DNA from: JJ008 sp041738795
GTDB taxonomy: Bacteria > Bacteroidota > Bacteroidia > Chitinophagales > Chitinophagaceae
DNA length: 64,000 nt
Assembly: GCA_041738795.1 (NCBI GenBank)
Contig: JBGSPB010000014.1
Coordinates: forward strand, 663,361-727,360
Direction of reading: 5' to 3'
Every line of letters begins with the position of its first letter. The first letter of the stretch is position 1. Of this stretch, positions 8,746-16,341 are shown piece after piece. The position numbers were made by a program, and so were the translations under genes. The notes beneath the pieces are model-generated. The model saw nothing but the letters and a program-made list of their open reading frames with translations, was not told the DNA's origin and ran no database searches.

Positions 8746-9321
8746 ATGAAATTTCTTATTGTTGGCCTTGGAAATATTGGTGACGAATATGCTCATACAA
8801 GGCATAATATAGGTTTTGATGTCGTGAATGCATTTGTTCAAAAGCATGGGGGAAGTTTCCGGGTTGACCGATTGGCCTATGTTGCAGATATTAAATGGAA
8901 AGGGAAGACATTTATTTGTATTTGTCCCACAACCTATATGAACCTTAGTGGGAAAGCTGTGAAATACTGGATAGATAAAGAGAAAGTGTTGCTGGAGAAT
9001 ACATTGGTAATTGTTGATGACCTGGCACTCCCATTAAGCAAACTACGGGTAAAGCCTGGCGGGAGTGATGCCGGACATAATGGGCTGAAAAGCCTGCAGG
9101 AAGTCCTGGGCACCAGGGACTATCCCAAACTGCGGTTTGGAATTGGCAGTGATTACCCAAAAGGTCACCAGTCAGATTTTGTATTGGGAAAGTGGAAAAA
9201 GGAAGAAGAACCATTAGTGAAACTGAAAATACAACAGGCAACAGAAATAATTGAAATCTTTGCTGCACAGGGTATTACCACCGCCATGAACCAGGTAAAT
9301 AATAAAGAATTTTCGCTATGA
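8746..9321 (+). CDS. pth: Peptidyl-tRNA hydrolase
   Basis: A 191-residue enzyme that recycles peptidyl-tRNA by cleaving the ester bond. Catalytic landmarks are present: GLGN (residues 7-10), the catalytic His in THRHNIGFD, TYMNLSG, DDLALPLSKLR with the essential Asp, and GSDAGHNGLKS. I chose ATG 8746 because MKFLIVGLGN is the family N-terminus; the longer frame from 8695 would start inside the rplY terminator. Third gene of the prs-rplY-pth order, but the terminator means it must have its own promoter in 8703-8745. Confidence 0.96.
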   Translation: MKFLIVGLGNIGDEYAHTRHNIGFDVVNAFVQKHGGSFRVDRLAYVADIKWKGKTFICICPTTYMNLSGKAVKYWIDKEKVLLENTLVIVDDLALPLSKLRVKPGGSDAGHNGLKSLQEVLGTRDYPKLRFGIGSDYPKGHQSDFVLGKWKKEEEPLVKLKIQQATEIIEIFAAQGITTAMNQVNNKEFSL

Positions 9322-9493
9322 GAAATCAGATGGATTACTTACTTTAGCATCCCTGACCCTCTGTCCCGGAGGTCTCTGATTAAAATGAATACCGGGAAAA
9401 TCCAATAAACATATTGATTACCACTGAATATATGGGATAACAGCCCTATGAGTTTTGTATCCGATGTATTTAATTAAAATATGACTTCCTGTT

Positions 9494-10105
9494 ATGAAAA
9501 TTTTCTGTGTTGGACGTAACTATGTAGCGCATGCCCAAGAACTTGGTAATGAAGTGCCCGATGAACCGGTCATATTTATGAAGCCAAAAAGTGCCTTGCT
9601 GCAGCCGCATACTCCGTTTTATTATCCCGAATTCACCAACGAGTTGCATTACGAATGTGAACTGGTTTTACGTATCTGCAAAAACGGTAAGTATATCCAG
9701 GAAAAATTTGCCAGTAAATATTATGATGCGATTACAGCCGGTATTGACTTTACGGCCCGTGATATTCAGAATGAACTGAAAGAAAAAGGATTGCCCTGGG
9801 AAAAGGCAAAGGCCTGGGATAATTCAGCGGTGATCGGTAAATGGGTTCCTTTTGCCAATATCAAGAATAAAAAAGATATTAATTTCTGCCTCTACAAGAA
9901 CAAAGAACTGGTACAGCAGGGAAATTCAGTGAACATGATACATAGCTTTGACCAGATCGTGTCTTATATTTCAAATTACTTTTCAGTGAATATTGGTGAT
10001 GTAATTTTTACCGGTACTCCGGCGGGTGTGGGTGAAGTAGTAGTGGGAGACGAATTGGAAGGATTCATTGAAGACGACAGCATGTTTACGCTGGAAGTAA
10101 AATAA
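9494..10105 (+). CDS. Fumarylacetoacetate hydrolase (FAH) family protein
   Basis: A 203-residue single-domain FAH-fold protein. Family marks: KIFCVGRNYVAHAQE at the N-terminus, IFMKPKSALL, the metal-ligand pair in HYECELVLRI, DFTARDIQ, and the C-terminal GDVIFTGTPAGVGEV. Members act as fumarylpyruvate or acylpyruvate hydrolases or oxaloacetate decarboxylases; sequence alone does not separate these. It stands alone between pth and the dehydrogenase gene and is followed by a terminator hairpin. Confidence 0.9.
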   Translation: MKIFCVGRNYVAHAQELGNEVPDEPVIFMKPKSALLQPHTPFYYPEFTNELHYECELVLRICKNGKYIQEKFASKYYDAITAGIDFTARDIQNELKEKGLPWEKAKAWDNSAVIGKWVPFANIKNKKDINFCLYKNKELVQQGNSVNMIHSFDQIVSYISNYFSVNIGDVIFTGTPAGVGEVVVGDELEGFIEDDSMFTLEVK

Positions 10106-10161
10106 GAATTAACGGGCAAAAAATTTTTCCTATACTGTAAGCCAAGACCAACTGCAACAGG

Positions 10162-10198
10162 AAGGCCATTCGTTTAAAAGCGGGTGGCTTTTCTTTTT
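10162..10198 (+). terminator. Terminator after the FAH-family gene
   Basis: An 11-bp stem containing three G-U pairs (AAGGCCATTCG / CGGGTGGCTTT) with an 8-base loop runs into a T-rich tail. Confidence 0.65.
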
Positions 10199-10217
10199 AC
10201 GGGGCAACGCTTTCCCT

Positions 10218-10225
10218 TATTTTTG
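10218..10225 (+). promoter_or_regulatory. -7 promoter element of the fused E1 gene
   Basis: TATTTTTG is a perfect TAnnTTTG, 22 bases before the ATG at 10248. No convincing -33 TTG box is visible. Confidence 0.45.
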
Positions 10226-10247
10226 CTCACTGCAATGATTGCTCTAC

Positions 10248-12314
10248 ATGATTGATACCAATATATTACTACGGGCCTATCGCTTCATGAGCCAGGTAAA
10301 AGCGATGGCTGAAACATATGAAGCAAACCGCTCTGTTTGCAAGTATGTTCATTCTACTTCAAGAGGGCATGAGGCTATACAACTGGCTGCTGCTTTTCAA
10401 TTGCAACCACAGGATTTCGTAAGTCCGTATTACCGGGATGAAAGCATGATACTTGGATTAGGATTTACTCCATACCATCAGATGCTGCAATTATTAGCCA
10501 AAGGAGGTGATATTTTTACCGGAGGCCGTGAGTATTATTCTCATCCTAATTATCGGGGGGATGATAAACCGACAATGATACATCAAAGCAGCGCTACGGG
10601 TATGCAGGTGATACCCACTACAGGGATCGCACAGGGTATTCAGTACCTGGAAAGGTATAATGTTTCGCTGCTTAAAAAAGGAATAAACGGTGTTTTGCCG
10701 GTTACATTATGTTCTTTAGGTGATGCAAGTGTAACCGAAGGGGAAGTAAGCGAAGCTTTTCAGTTTGCTGTATTAAAACAATTACCGGTTATTTATTTAG
10801 TACAGGATAATAACTGGGGTATTAGTGTAACGGCACAGGAAGCAAGGTCTATGAATGCTTTTGAGTTTGCTGCCGGTTTTAAAGGAATGAACCGGGTACA
10901 GGTGGATGGAAGTGATTTTGAAGCATCTTATTCTGTAATGAAAGAGGTTGTGGATTTTGTACGCCGGGAAAGAAAACCGTATCTCGTTCATGCACAGGTT
11001 CCATTGCTTGGTCATCATACAAGCGGGGTAAGAAGAGAGTTTTACAGAACTGATGAAGACTGGGCCAGGCACCAGGAGCATGATCCTAATTCAAAACTTC
11101 GGAAAAAATTAGTAGAGAAGGGTGTACTTGAAAATGAATTGCTGCAGATAGAAAAAGAAGCGGCTGAATTGGTTGCTGGTGATTTTGCAAAAGCAGTAGC
11201 TTCCCCTGAGCCAGACCCTGCAACAGTGGAAGATCATATTTTTGTTGCAACACCCATTACAGAAGAGAAAGGAGAGAGGAGTCCTGCAGGGGCAGATAAA
11301 GTTATAATGGTGGATGCAGCATTATTTGCTATCAGGGAAATAATGGAGCAACATCCGGAAGCTATACTGTATGGACAGGATGTAGGGAAAAGACTGGGTG
11401 GTGTATTCCGTGAAGCAGCCACATTAGGGGATATGTTTGGCGAACATCGTGTTTTTAATACAGCTATCCAGGAGGCTTATGTGGTGGGTTCTACGGTTGG
11501 CATGAGTGCTGTTGGCCTGCGGCCTATAGTGGAAGTTCAATTTGCGGATTATATTTACCCGGGGTTTAATCAATTGGTGACAGAGGTTTCGAAGAGTTGT
11601 TACCTTACTTGCGGTAAATTTCCGGTGTCCATGATATTGCGGGTTCCTATCGGCGCTTACGGAGGTGGTGGACCTTATCACAGCGGCAGTGTGGAAACAA
11701 CATTACTTTCCATCAAAGGAATAAAAGTGGCCTATCCTTCCAATGCGGCCGATATGAAGGGATTGATGAAAGCGGCCTATTATGATCCTAACCCGGTAGT
11801 GATGCTGGAACATAAAGGATTGTACTGGAGTAAAGTGCCCGGTACAGAAGACGCCAAAACAACAGAGCCGTCGAAGGATTATATTCTCCCATTTGGTAAG
11901 GCAAATATTGTAACACAGGCTTCTGCCAAAGCAATTGAAAATGGTGAAAGCTGTGTGGTGATCACCTATGGAATGGGAGTGTACTGGGCCAAAGCGGCTG
12001 CAAAGAATTTTAACCAGCAAATTGAAGTGGTTGACTTGCGGACATTATATCCACTTGATGAAGTACTGGTTTTCGAACGGGTAAAATTGCACGGAAAATG
12101 TTTTGTAGTAACCGAAGAGCAACAGAATAATTCTTTTGCAGAAGCCCTGGCAGGCCGAATTTCCAAAAACTGTTTTCAATCATTGGATGCACCTGTTGAA
12201 GTGATGGGTGCATTAAACCTTCCGGCTGTACCTATGAATATGGGATTGGAACAGGCGATGCTGCCGAATGCGGAGAAAGTATCAGCTCGTTTAAAGCAAC
12301 TGCTGGTTTCTTAA
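10248..12314 (+). CDS. Fused E1 alpha/beta subunit of a branched-chain-type 2-oxo acid dehydrogenase
   Basis: About 688 residues. Residues 1 to about 330 are the E1 alpha domain with the thiamine diphosphate motif (SLGDASVTEGEVSEAF ... DNNWGIS). Residues about 345-688 are the transketolase-like E1 beta domain (ALFAIREIMEQHPEAILYGQ, EVQFADYIYPGFNQLV, RVPIGAYGGGGPYHSGS). Together they decarboxylate a 2-oxo acid and acylate the E2 lipoyl domain. Such alpha-beta fusions are usual in Bacteroidota and most resemble the 2-oxoisovalerate type. No E2 or E3 gene is nearby. I prefer ATG 10248 to TTG 10239. The stop codon shares bases with the convergent aspS stop. Confidence 0.92.
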   Translation: MIDTNILLRAYRFMSQVKAMAETYEANRSVCKYVHSTSRGHEAIQLAAAFQLQPQDFVSPYYRDESMILGLGFTPYHQMLQLLAKGGDIFTGGREYYSHPNYRGDDKPTMIHQSSATGMQVIPTTGIAQGIQYLERYNVSLLKKGINGVLPVTLCSLGDASVTEGEVSEAFQFAVLKQLPVIYLVQDNNWGISVTAQEARSMNAFEFAAGFKGMNRVQVDGSDFEASYSVMKEVVDFVRRERKPYLVHAQVPLLGHHTSGVRREFYRTDEDWARHQEHDPNSKLRKKLVEKGVLENELLQIEKEAAELVAGDFAKAVASPEPDPATVEDHIFVATPITEEKGERSPAGADKVIMVDAALFAIREIMEQHPEAILYGQDVGKRLGGVFREAATLGDMFGEHRVFNTAIQEAYVVGSTVGMSAVGLRPIVEVQFADYIYPGFNQLVTEVSKSCYLTCGKFPVSMILRVPIGAYGGGGPYHSGSVETTLLSIKGIKVAYPSNAADMKGLMKAAYYDPNPVVMLEHKGLYWSKVPGTEDAKTTEPSKDYILPFGKANIVTQASAKAIENGESCVVITYGMGVYWAKAAAKNFNQQIEVVDLRTLYPLDEVLVFERVKLHGKCFVVTEEQQNNSFAEALAGRISKNCFQSLDAPVEVMGALNLPAVPMNMGLEQAMLPNAEKVSARLKQLLVS

Positions 12315-14140
12315 TTTTTTAAATCCAGTTTTATCTGCAATTCTTCAAACTGCTTCTCATCAATCGTAGCAGGTGCATCCAGCATTACATCTCTTCCGGC
12401 ATTATTTTTAGGAAACGCAATAAAGTCACGGATGCTTTCACTCCCTCCTAATATTGCGCATAGCCTATCGAAGCCAAAGGCAATACCACCATGTGGGGGA
12501 GCACCATATTCAAAAGCACCGAGTAAGAAACCAAATTTGTGTTGTTGTTCAGTGGCGTCCATACCCAACGCTGCAAACATTTTTTCCTGCAATTCTCTTT
12601 GGTAGATTCTGATAGAGCCACCACCAATTTCATTACCGTTCAGTACCATATCATAGGCATTTGCTTTGATATTGGCATAGGGGTGTTTCAGGTATTCAGC
12701 AGCATTTTCAATAACAGGATTATTATTGATCATTGTTTCAATCTGTGTGGGTTTGGGTGAAGTGAACGGATGATGACGGGCTACCCAGCGGTTGCCTTCT
12801 TCATCGTATTCAAATAAGGGAAAGTCAAGCACCCAAAGCAATTTGAATTCAGTATCTTTTCTTAATCCCAGACGGCTGGCCATTTCCATCCTCAGGTCGC
12901 TGATGGCTTTTCTTGTTCTTTCTTCAGCGCCTGCCAGTATCAAAATTAAATCACCTGCTTTTGCAGTAGCCGCTTCTGCAATGGCTTTCAGTTTTTCTTC
13001 GCTGTAAAATTTATCTACACTGCTTTTGTAAGTACCGTCCGTATTTACTTTAATAAACACCAGGCCTTTCATTCCTATCTGCGGACGTTTAACCCATTCG
13101 GTCAGTTCATCCGTTTGTTTGCGGCTGTACTCGCTGCATCCGGGAACAGCAATAGCAAGAACTGTTTCTGCTTCATCAAATACTTTAAAGTCGGCTCCGT
13201 TTATTAAATCAGCATTATCCTGTTTGTCTGTATAAACAGTGGCAGGTTTTTTAAGGTTCAACACTTTCATGTCGAACCGGATGTCTGGTTTATCATTACC
13301 ATAATTCCACATCGCATCTTCCCATGTCATGCGTTGTACAGTCTCTGTATAATCAATTCCCTTTACTTCCTTAAAAATAGATTTAATCATGCCTTCAAAC
13401 ATGTTCAGAATATCCTCCTGTTCTACAAATGCCATTTCACAGTCTATCTGGGTGAACTCCGGCTGGCGGTCTGCTCTGAGGTCTTCGTCACGAAAGCATT
13501 TTACAATCTGATAGTAACGATCGTACCCGCTTACCATTAATAATTGCTTGAATGTTTGTGGCGATTGCGGCAAAGCATAAAACTGTCCGGGGTTCATTCT
13601 TGAAGGAACCACAAAATCCCTTGCACCTTCCGGTGTTGATTTGATAAGGAAAGGGGTTTCTATATCCATGAAATTATGCTGGTGCAGGTAATTCCTGGCA
13701 GCACGGTTTACAGCATAACGCAGTTCAAGATTCCTTTTCACAGCGTTGCGGCGCAGATCAAGGAAACGGTATTTCATCCGTAGGTCATCACCGCCATCGG
13801 TGTCATCCTGTATAGTGAATGGGGGTACGGCAGATCTGTTCAACACTTTAAAAGTAGAAACCACTATTTCAATTTCACCTGTCGGGATATTAGGATTCTT
13901 ATTACTTCTTTCATTCACCATGCCGGTTACCTGTATTACAAACTCCCGGCCCAGCGGATTTACTTCCAGTTGATTGTTCAGTTCTTCGCCAAATAATAAT
14001 TGGGTGATACCATAACGGTCACGAAGGTCAACAAAGGTAATAGCACCAAATTTTCTAATGGTTTGTACCCATCCGGCCAGTGTAACTTCTTTGCCATTAT
14101 TCCCGATCCTTAATTCGCCACAGGTGTGAGTTCTGTACAT
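12311..14140 (-). CDS. aspS: Aspartyl-tRNA synthetase
   Basis: A 609-residue class IIb synthetase. In order: N-terminal OB-fold anticodon-binding domain (LAGWVQTIRKFGAITFVDLRD), class II motif 1 region, motif 2 (FRDEDLRADRQPEFTQID), the bacterial GAD insertion (about residues 290-420) and motif 3 (GIAFGFDRL). The GAD domain and length identify the bacterial type. It may be discriminating or not; this cannot be told by eye. It converges on the E1 gene with overlapping stop codons and has a good promoter upstream. Confidence 0.97.
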   Translation of the reverse strand: MYRTHTCGELRIGNNGKEVTLAGWVQTIRKFGAITFVDLRDRYGITQLLFGEELNNQLEVNPLGREFVIQVTGMVNERSNKNPNIPTGEIEIVVSTFKVLNRSAVPPFTIQDDTDGGDDLRMKYRFLDLRRNAVKRNLELRYAVNRAARNYLHQHNFMDIETPFLIKSTPEGARDFVVPSRMNPGQFYALPQSPQTFKQLLMVSGYDRYYQIVKCFRDEDLRADRQPEFTQIDCEMAFVEQEDILNMFEGMIKSIFKEVKGIDYTETVQRMTWEDAMWNYGNDKPDIRFDMKVLNLKKPATVYTDKQDNADLINGADFKVFDEAETVLAIAVPGCSEYSRKQTDELTEWVKRPQIGMKGLVFIKVNTDGTYKSSVDKFYSEEKLKAIAEAATAKAGDLILILAGAEERTRKAISDLRMEMASRLGLRKDTEFKLLWVLDFPLFEYDEEGNRWVARHHPFTSPKPTQIETMINNNPVIENAAEYLKHPYANIKANAYDMVLNGNEIGGGSIRIYQRELQEKMFAALGMDATEQQHKFGFLLGAFEYGAPPHGGIAFGFDRLCAILGGSESIRDFIAFPKNNAGRDVMLDAPATIDEKQFEELQIKLDLKN

Positions 14141-14163
14141 TTTTTGTTCTTTTTTCTGAGGCG

Positions 14164-14193
14164 CAAAGATAAGGCAAAAGCCCCGTGAGCAAA
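14164..14193 (-). promoter_or_regulatory. Promoter of aspS
   Basis: On the minus strand the -33 TTTG (14190-14193) is 18 bp from a perfect -7 TATCTTTG (14164-14171), 23 bases before the aspS ATG. The whole promoter lies within or just behind the hairpin that ends the preceding gene. Confidence 0.75.
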
Positions 14194-14202
14194 GCCGGGA
14201 CT
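14174..14202 (-). terminator. Terminator of the minus-strand membrane protein/oxidoreductase genes
   Basis: On the minus strand AGTCCCG pairs with CGGGGCT (one G-U) across a 10-base loop, followed by TTTT. The loop and tail carry the aspS promoter. Confidence 0.55.
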
Positions 14203-14205
14203 GTG

Positions 14206-14616
14206 TTACATCGTTGTCGTTTTCTGAAGTTTTATTTCTCTGGGGCGTTGTACTGAATAGTAATAGAGCAATATGAAAGCCCCGATAAAAAAGGGAATGA
14301 GAGAAAGTTGTTTACCCGTAATTCCACCCCAGAATTCTTTTTCATCAAACCCCAGGAATTCACTGATCATCCAGAATGAATTGGCACTGATCCAAAAAGC
14401 CACGGCCAGGTTATGGGCTAACTCAGAGGCGAGCTTACGGGTTCTCCAGGCTATCAGGATAGCCACTGTTAGGGTAGGGACAATCATTATAATTCCCAGT
14501 ACTTTCCATATCAGGCACCAGCTGATATCTTTTACCAGCCAGAAAGCAATATGCATATTTTCCATCCGGCGATAACGGGACGGTATGATGTACTGGTCTT
14601 CGTTGGTTTGATTCAT
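14206..14616 (-). CDS. Three-span membrane protein (hypothetical)
   Basis: A 136-residue protein with three hydrophobic segments (about residues 33-57, 67-88 and 104-122) and an Arg/Lys-rich C-terminus. No known motif. It lies 25 bp after the FAD oxidoreductase gene on the same strand and is probably the last gene of the phosphatase-oxidoreductase-membrane protein unit. The N-terminal HIAFWLVKDISWCLIWK pattern resembles small uncharacterised Bacteroidota membrane proteins, but no function can be offered. Confidence 0.75.
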   Translation of the reverse strand: MNQTNEDQYIIPSRYRRMENMHIAFWLVKDISWCLIWKVLGIIMIVPTLTVAILIAWRTRKLASELAHNLAVAFWISANSFWMISEFLGFDEKEFWGGITGKQLSLIPFFIGAFILLYYYSVQRPREIKLQKTTTM

Positions 14617-14641
14617 CAGTCAGTTTGTTTTGTAGAGGAAG

Positions 14642-15709
14642 TTAAGAAATGTTGCGGGAAAGTATCCGGCTGAAACGGTTAATATCAGCTTCCGGGTGTA
14701 TGGTCTCATTTCTCAGGATATTATAGGTGAGTTGCCTGGCAAAGAAAGGAGCTAAGGAGGATCCTTTGGTACCCATCCCATTCAGGATACCGATATTTCT
14801 ATAAAGAGGATGAAAGCCGACAAAGGGCCTTCTTTCCAAGGTAGCTGGCCTGATACCGCAATGATGTTCTGTTATTGTAAAAGGAATCTTCAGCCAGTCA
14901 TTTAAAAGCTGCTCCGTTTTTTCCCTGAATTCTTTACTGGGGTGATCATTTTCAAATTCCCACTGATAATTTGATCCTACCCACCACTGGCCTGGGGTAA
15001 CAAGCGGTGCCAGTATCATTCCCCTTTTATAAATATGCTCATCCGGCAGCCCGGGAATTTCAGCAATCAAAACCTCTCCTTTATTCGGAGCAAAAGGAAG
15101 AAGTTTGAAATAAGGATTATTGTTACTTCCGGTGCCATCACAAAAAATAATTGCAGTTGCCGTTATAGTATTGTATTGAATTTTACCAGGCGCAACCGAA
15201 AGTTTATTGATATCGAATGCTTCTTCCAGCAGGTTGTTAGTTTTTTTTAATCGTTGCTGCCAGGCTGGTATAATTGTTTCAAGGTGGGCAGTGTAAACAG
15301 GGTTTATTATACCGCATCCAAAATCATAGTTAAAAAACTTAGTGAAATGATCTTGCTCCCGGTAGTCCGAAACATACTCTCCTTTTTCTGCAATACGCTG
15401 AAAAAAACTTTGCCGCATCTGCGGGCTGGGAAAGAAATCAATAATATTCTTTTGAGAGATGGCAGTAATAGCAAGTTCATTCCCGATCCGGGTATATGCT
15501 TCCAGGGCGAAGGGAAGTATTTCTTCTGCCATCCATACTTCTACATGACGGCGGCCGGTTACAGGATTGATAATACCGGCAGCTAACCGGGATGGGGCTT
15601 TCCTGTCGTTATTGTCAATTACAAGAAATGATTTGTTTTCTTTTTGCAGAAAATAAGATAACCATGTTCCGGAAATGCCCTGGCCAACAATTAAGTAGTC
15701 AACATTCAT
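14642..15709 (-). CDS. FAD-dependent oxidoreductase (DAO superfamily)
   Basis: A 355-residue flavoprotein. The N-terminal dinucleotide motif is DYLIVGQGISGTWLS (GxGxxG, about residues 4-18), followed by the second strand FLVID and the substrate-domain motif AAGIINPVTGRR. The C-terminus has GIRPATLERRPFVGFHP and GMGTKGSSLAP, closing the FAD site as in the DAO/glycine oxidase/MnmC-C family. The oxidised substrate is probably an amine or amino acid derivative but cannot be named. It is 43 bp downstream of the histidine phosphatase and 25 bp upstream of the membrane protein. Confidence 0.88.
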   Translation of the reverse strand: MNVDYLIVGQGISGTWLSYFLQKENKSFLVIDNNDRKAPSRLAAGIINPVTGRRHVEVWMAEEILPFALEAYTRIGNELAITAISQKNIIDFFPSPQMRQSFFQRIAEKGEYVSDYREQDHFTKFFNYDFGCGIINPVYTAHLETIIPAWQQRLKKTNNLLEEAFDINKLSVAPGKIQYNTITATAIIFCDGTGSNNNPYFKLLPFAPNKGEVLIAEIPGLPDEHIYKRGMILAPLVTPGQWWVGSNYQWEFENDHPSKEFREKTEQLLNDWLKIPFTITEHHCGIRPATLERRPFVGFHPLYRNIGILNGMGTKGSSLAPFFARQLTYNILRNETIHPEADINRFSRILSRNIS

Positions 15710-15752
15710 AGCGTAAAAGTAAACGAATTAGTAATTGACACTTGCCAGTTAT

Positions 15753-16277
15753 TTATTCAAGGGTTACTTCTATAAAACCGGAGTTACTCATTAGTTTTAC
15801 TTTGTAAAAATCCCGGACTGGTAAATTGTTTATAAGGGAGAGCAATACTTTTATGATGTATCCGTGGCTTACTATGACAATAGTTTCACCCGGGTGTTTT
15901 TGTTTTATATGTGATAAAAATTTGTTCATTCTTTCCGCCATTGATTCCACCGTTTCCATTCCTTCGTACAGGTCAGATTCGAGGTAAGGGGCGGGGTATT
16001 TTTCCCCCTGTAAAATACCGAGCTGTCTTTCCATTAAACGGTCATCTGTAATGAGAAAAGAGTGTGGAGTATGTTGTTGAATGGTTTTAGCTGTTTGCAA
16101 AGCCCGGTTAAGCGGACTGGAATAAATTGTTTGAAATTGGTATTTCGTTAACTGTGCACCCAATTTTTCATTCTGCCGGATTCCTGTTTCAGATAAAATA
16201 CCATGCGTTTGTCCCTGGCAAATATTCAACCCATTCTCGATCGTTTCACCATGTCTTGCTATTATAAGGGTTATCAT
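15753..16277 (-). CDS. Histidine phosphatase superfamily protein
   Basis: A 174-residue phosphoglycerate mutase-like phosphatase. The catalytic phospho-His motif is IIARHGETIENG (RHG at about residues 8-10); the Arg in SSPLNRALQTA, the Glu in MERQLGILQGE and the second catalytic His in IVSHGYIIKVLL complete the site. Members dephosphorylate small metabolites; the substrate is not predictable. It lies between the A2M gene and the oxidoreductase on the same strand. Confidence 0.9.
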   Translation of the reverse strand: MITLIIARHGETIENGLNICQGQTHGILSETGIRQNEKLGAQLTKYQFQTIYSSPLNRALQTAKTIQQHTPHSFLITDDRLMERQLGILQGEKYPAPYLESDLYEGMETVESMAERMNKFLSHIKQKHPGETIVIVSHGYIIKVLLSLINNLPVRDFYKVKLMSNSGFIEVTLE

Positions 16278-16309
16278 TCTGACTGCAAAGTTGATTATTT
16301 ATTTTAGTG

Positions 16310-16337
16310 AACAGCCTTGCCAATTGACAAGGCTGTT
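16310..16337. repeat. Hairpin between the A2M and phosphatase genes
   Basis: A perfect 10-bp inverted repeat (AACAGCCTTG / CAAGGCTGTT) with an 8-base loop lies 5 bp after the A2M stop. No T-run follows on either strand, so it is at best a weak terminator or an mRNA 3'-end stabiliser. Confidence 0.5.
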
Positions 16338-16341
16338 TATA

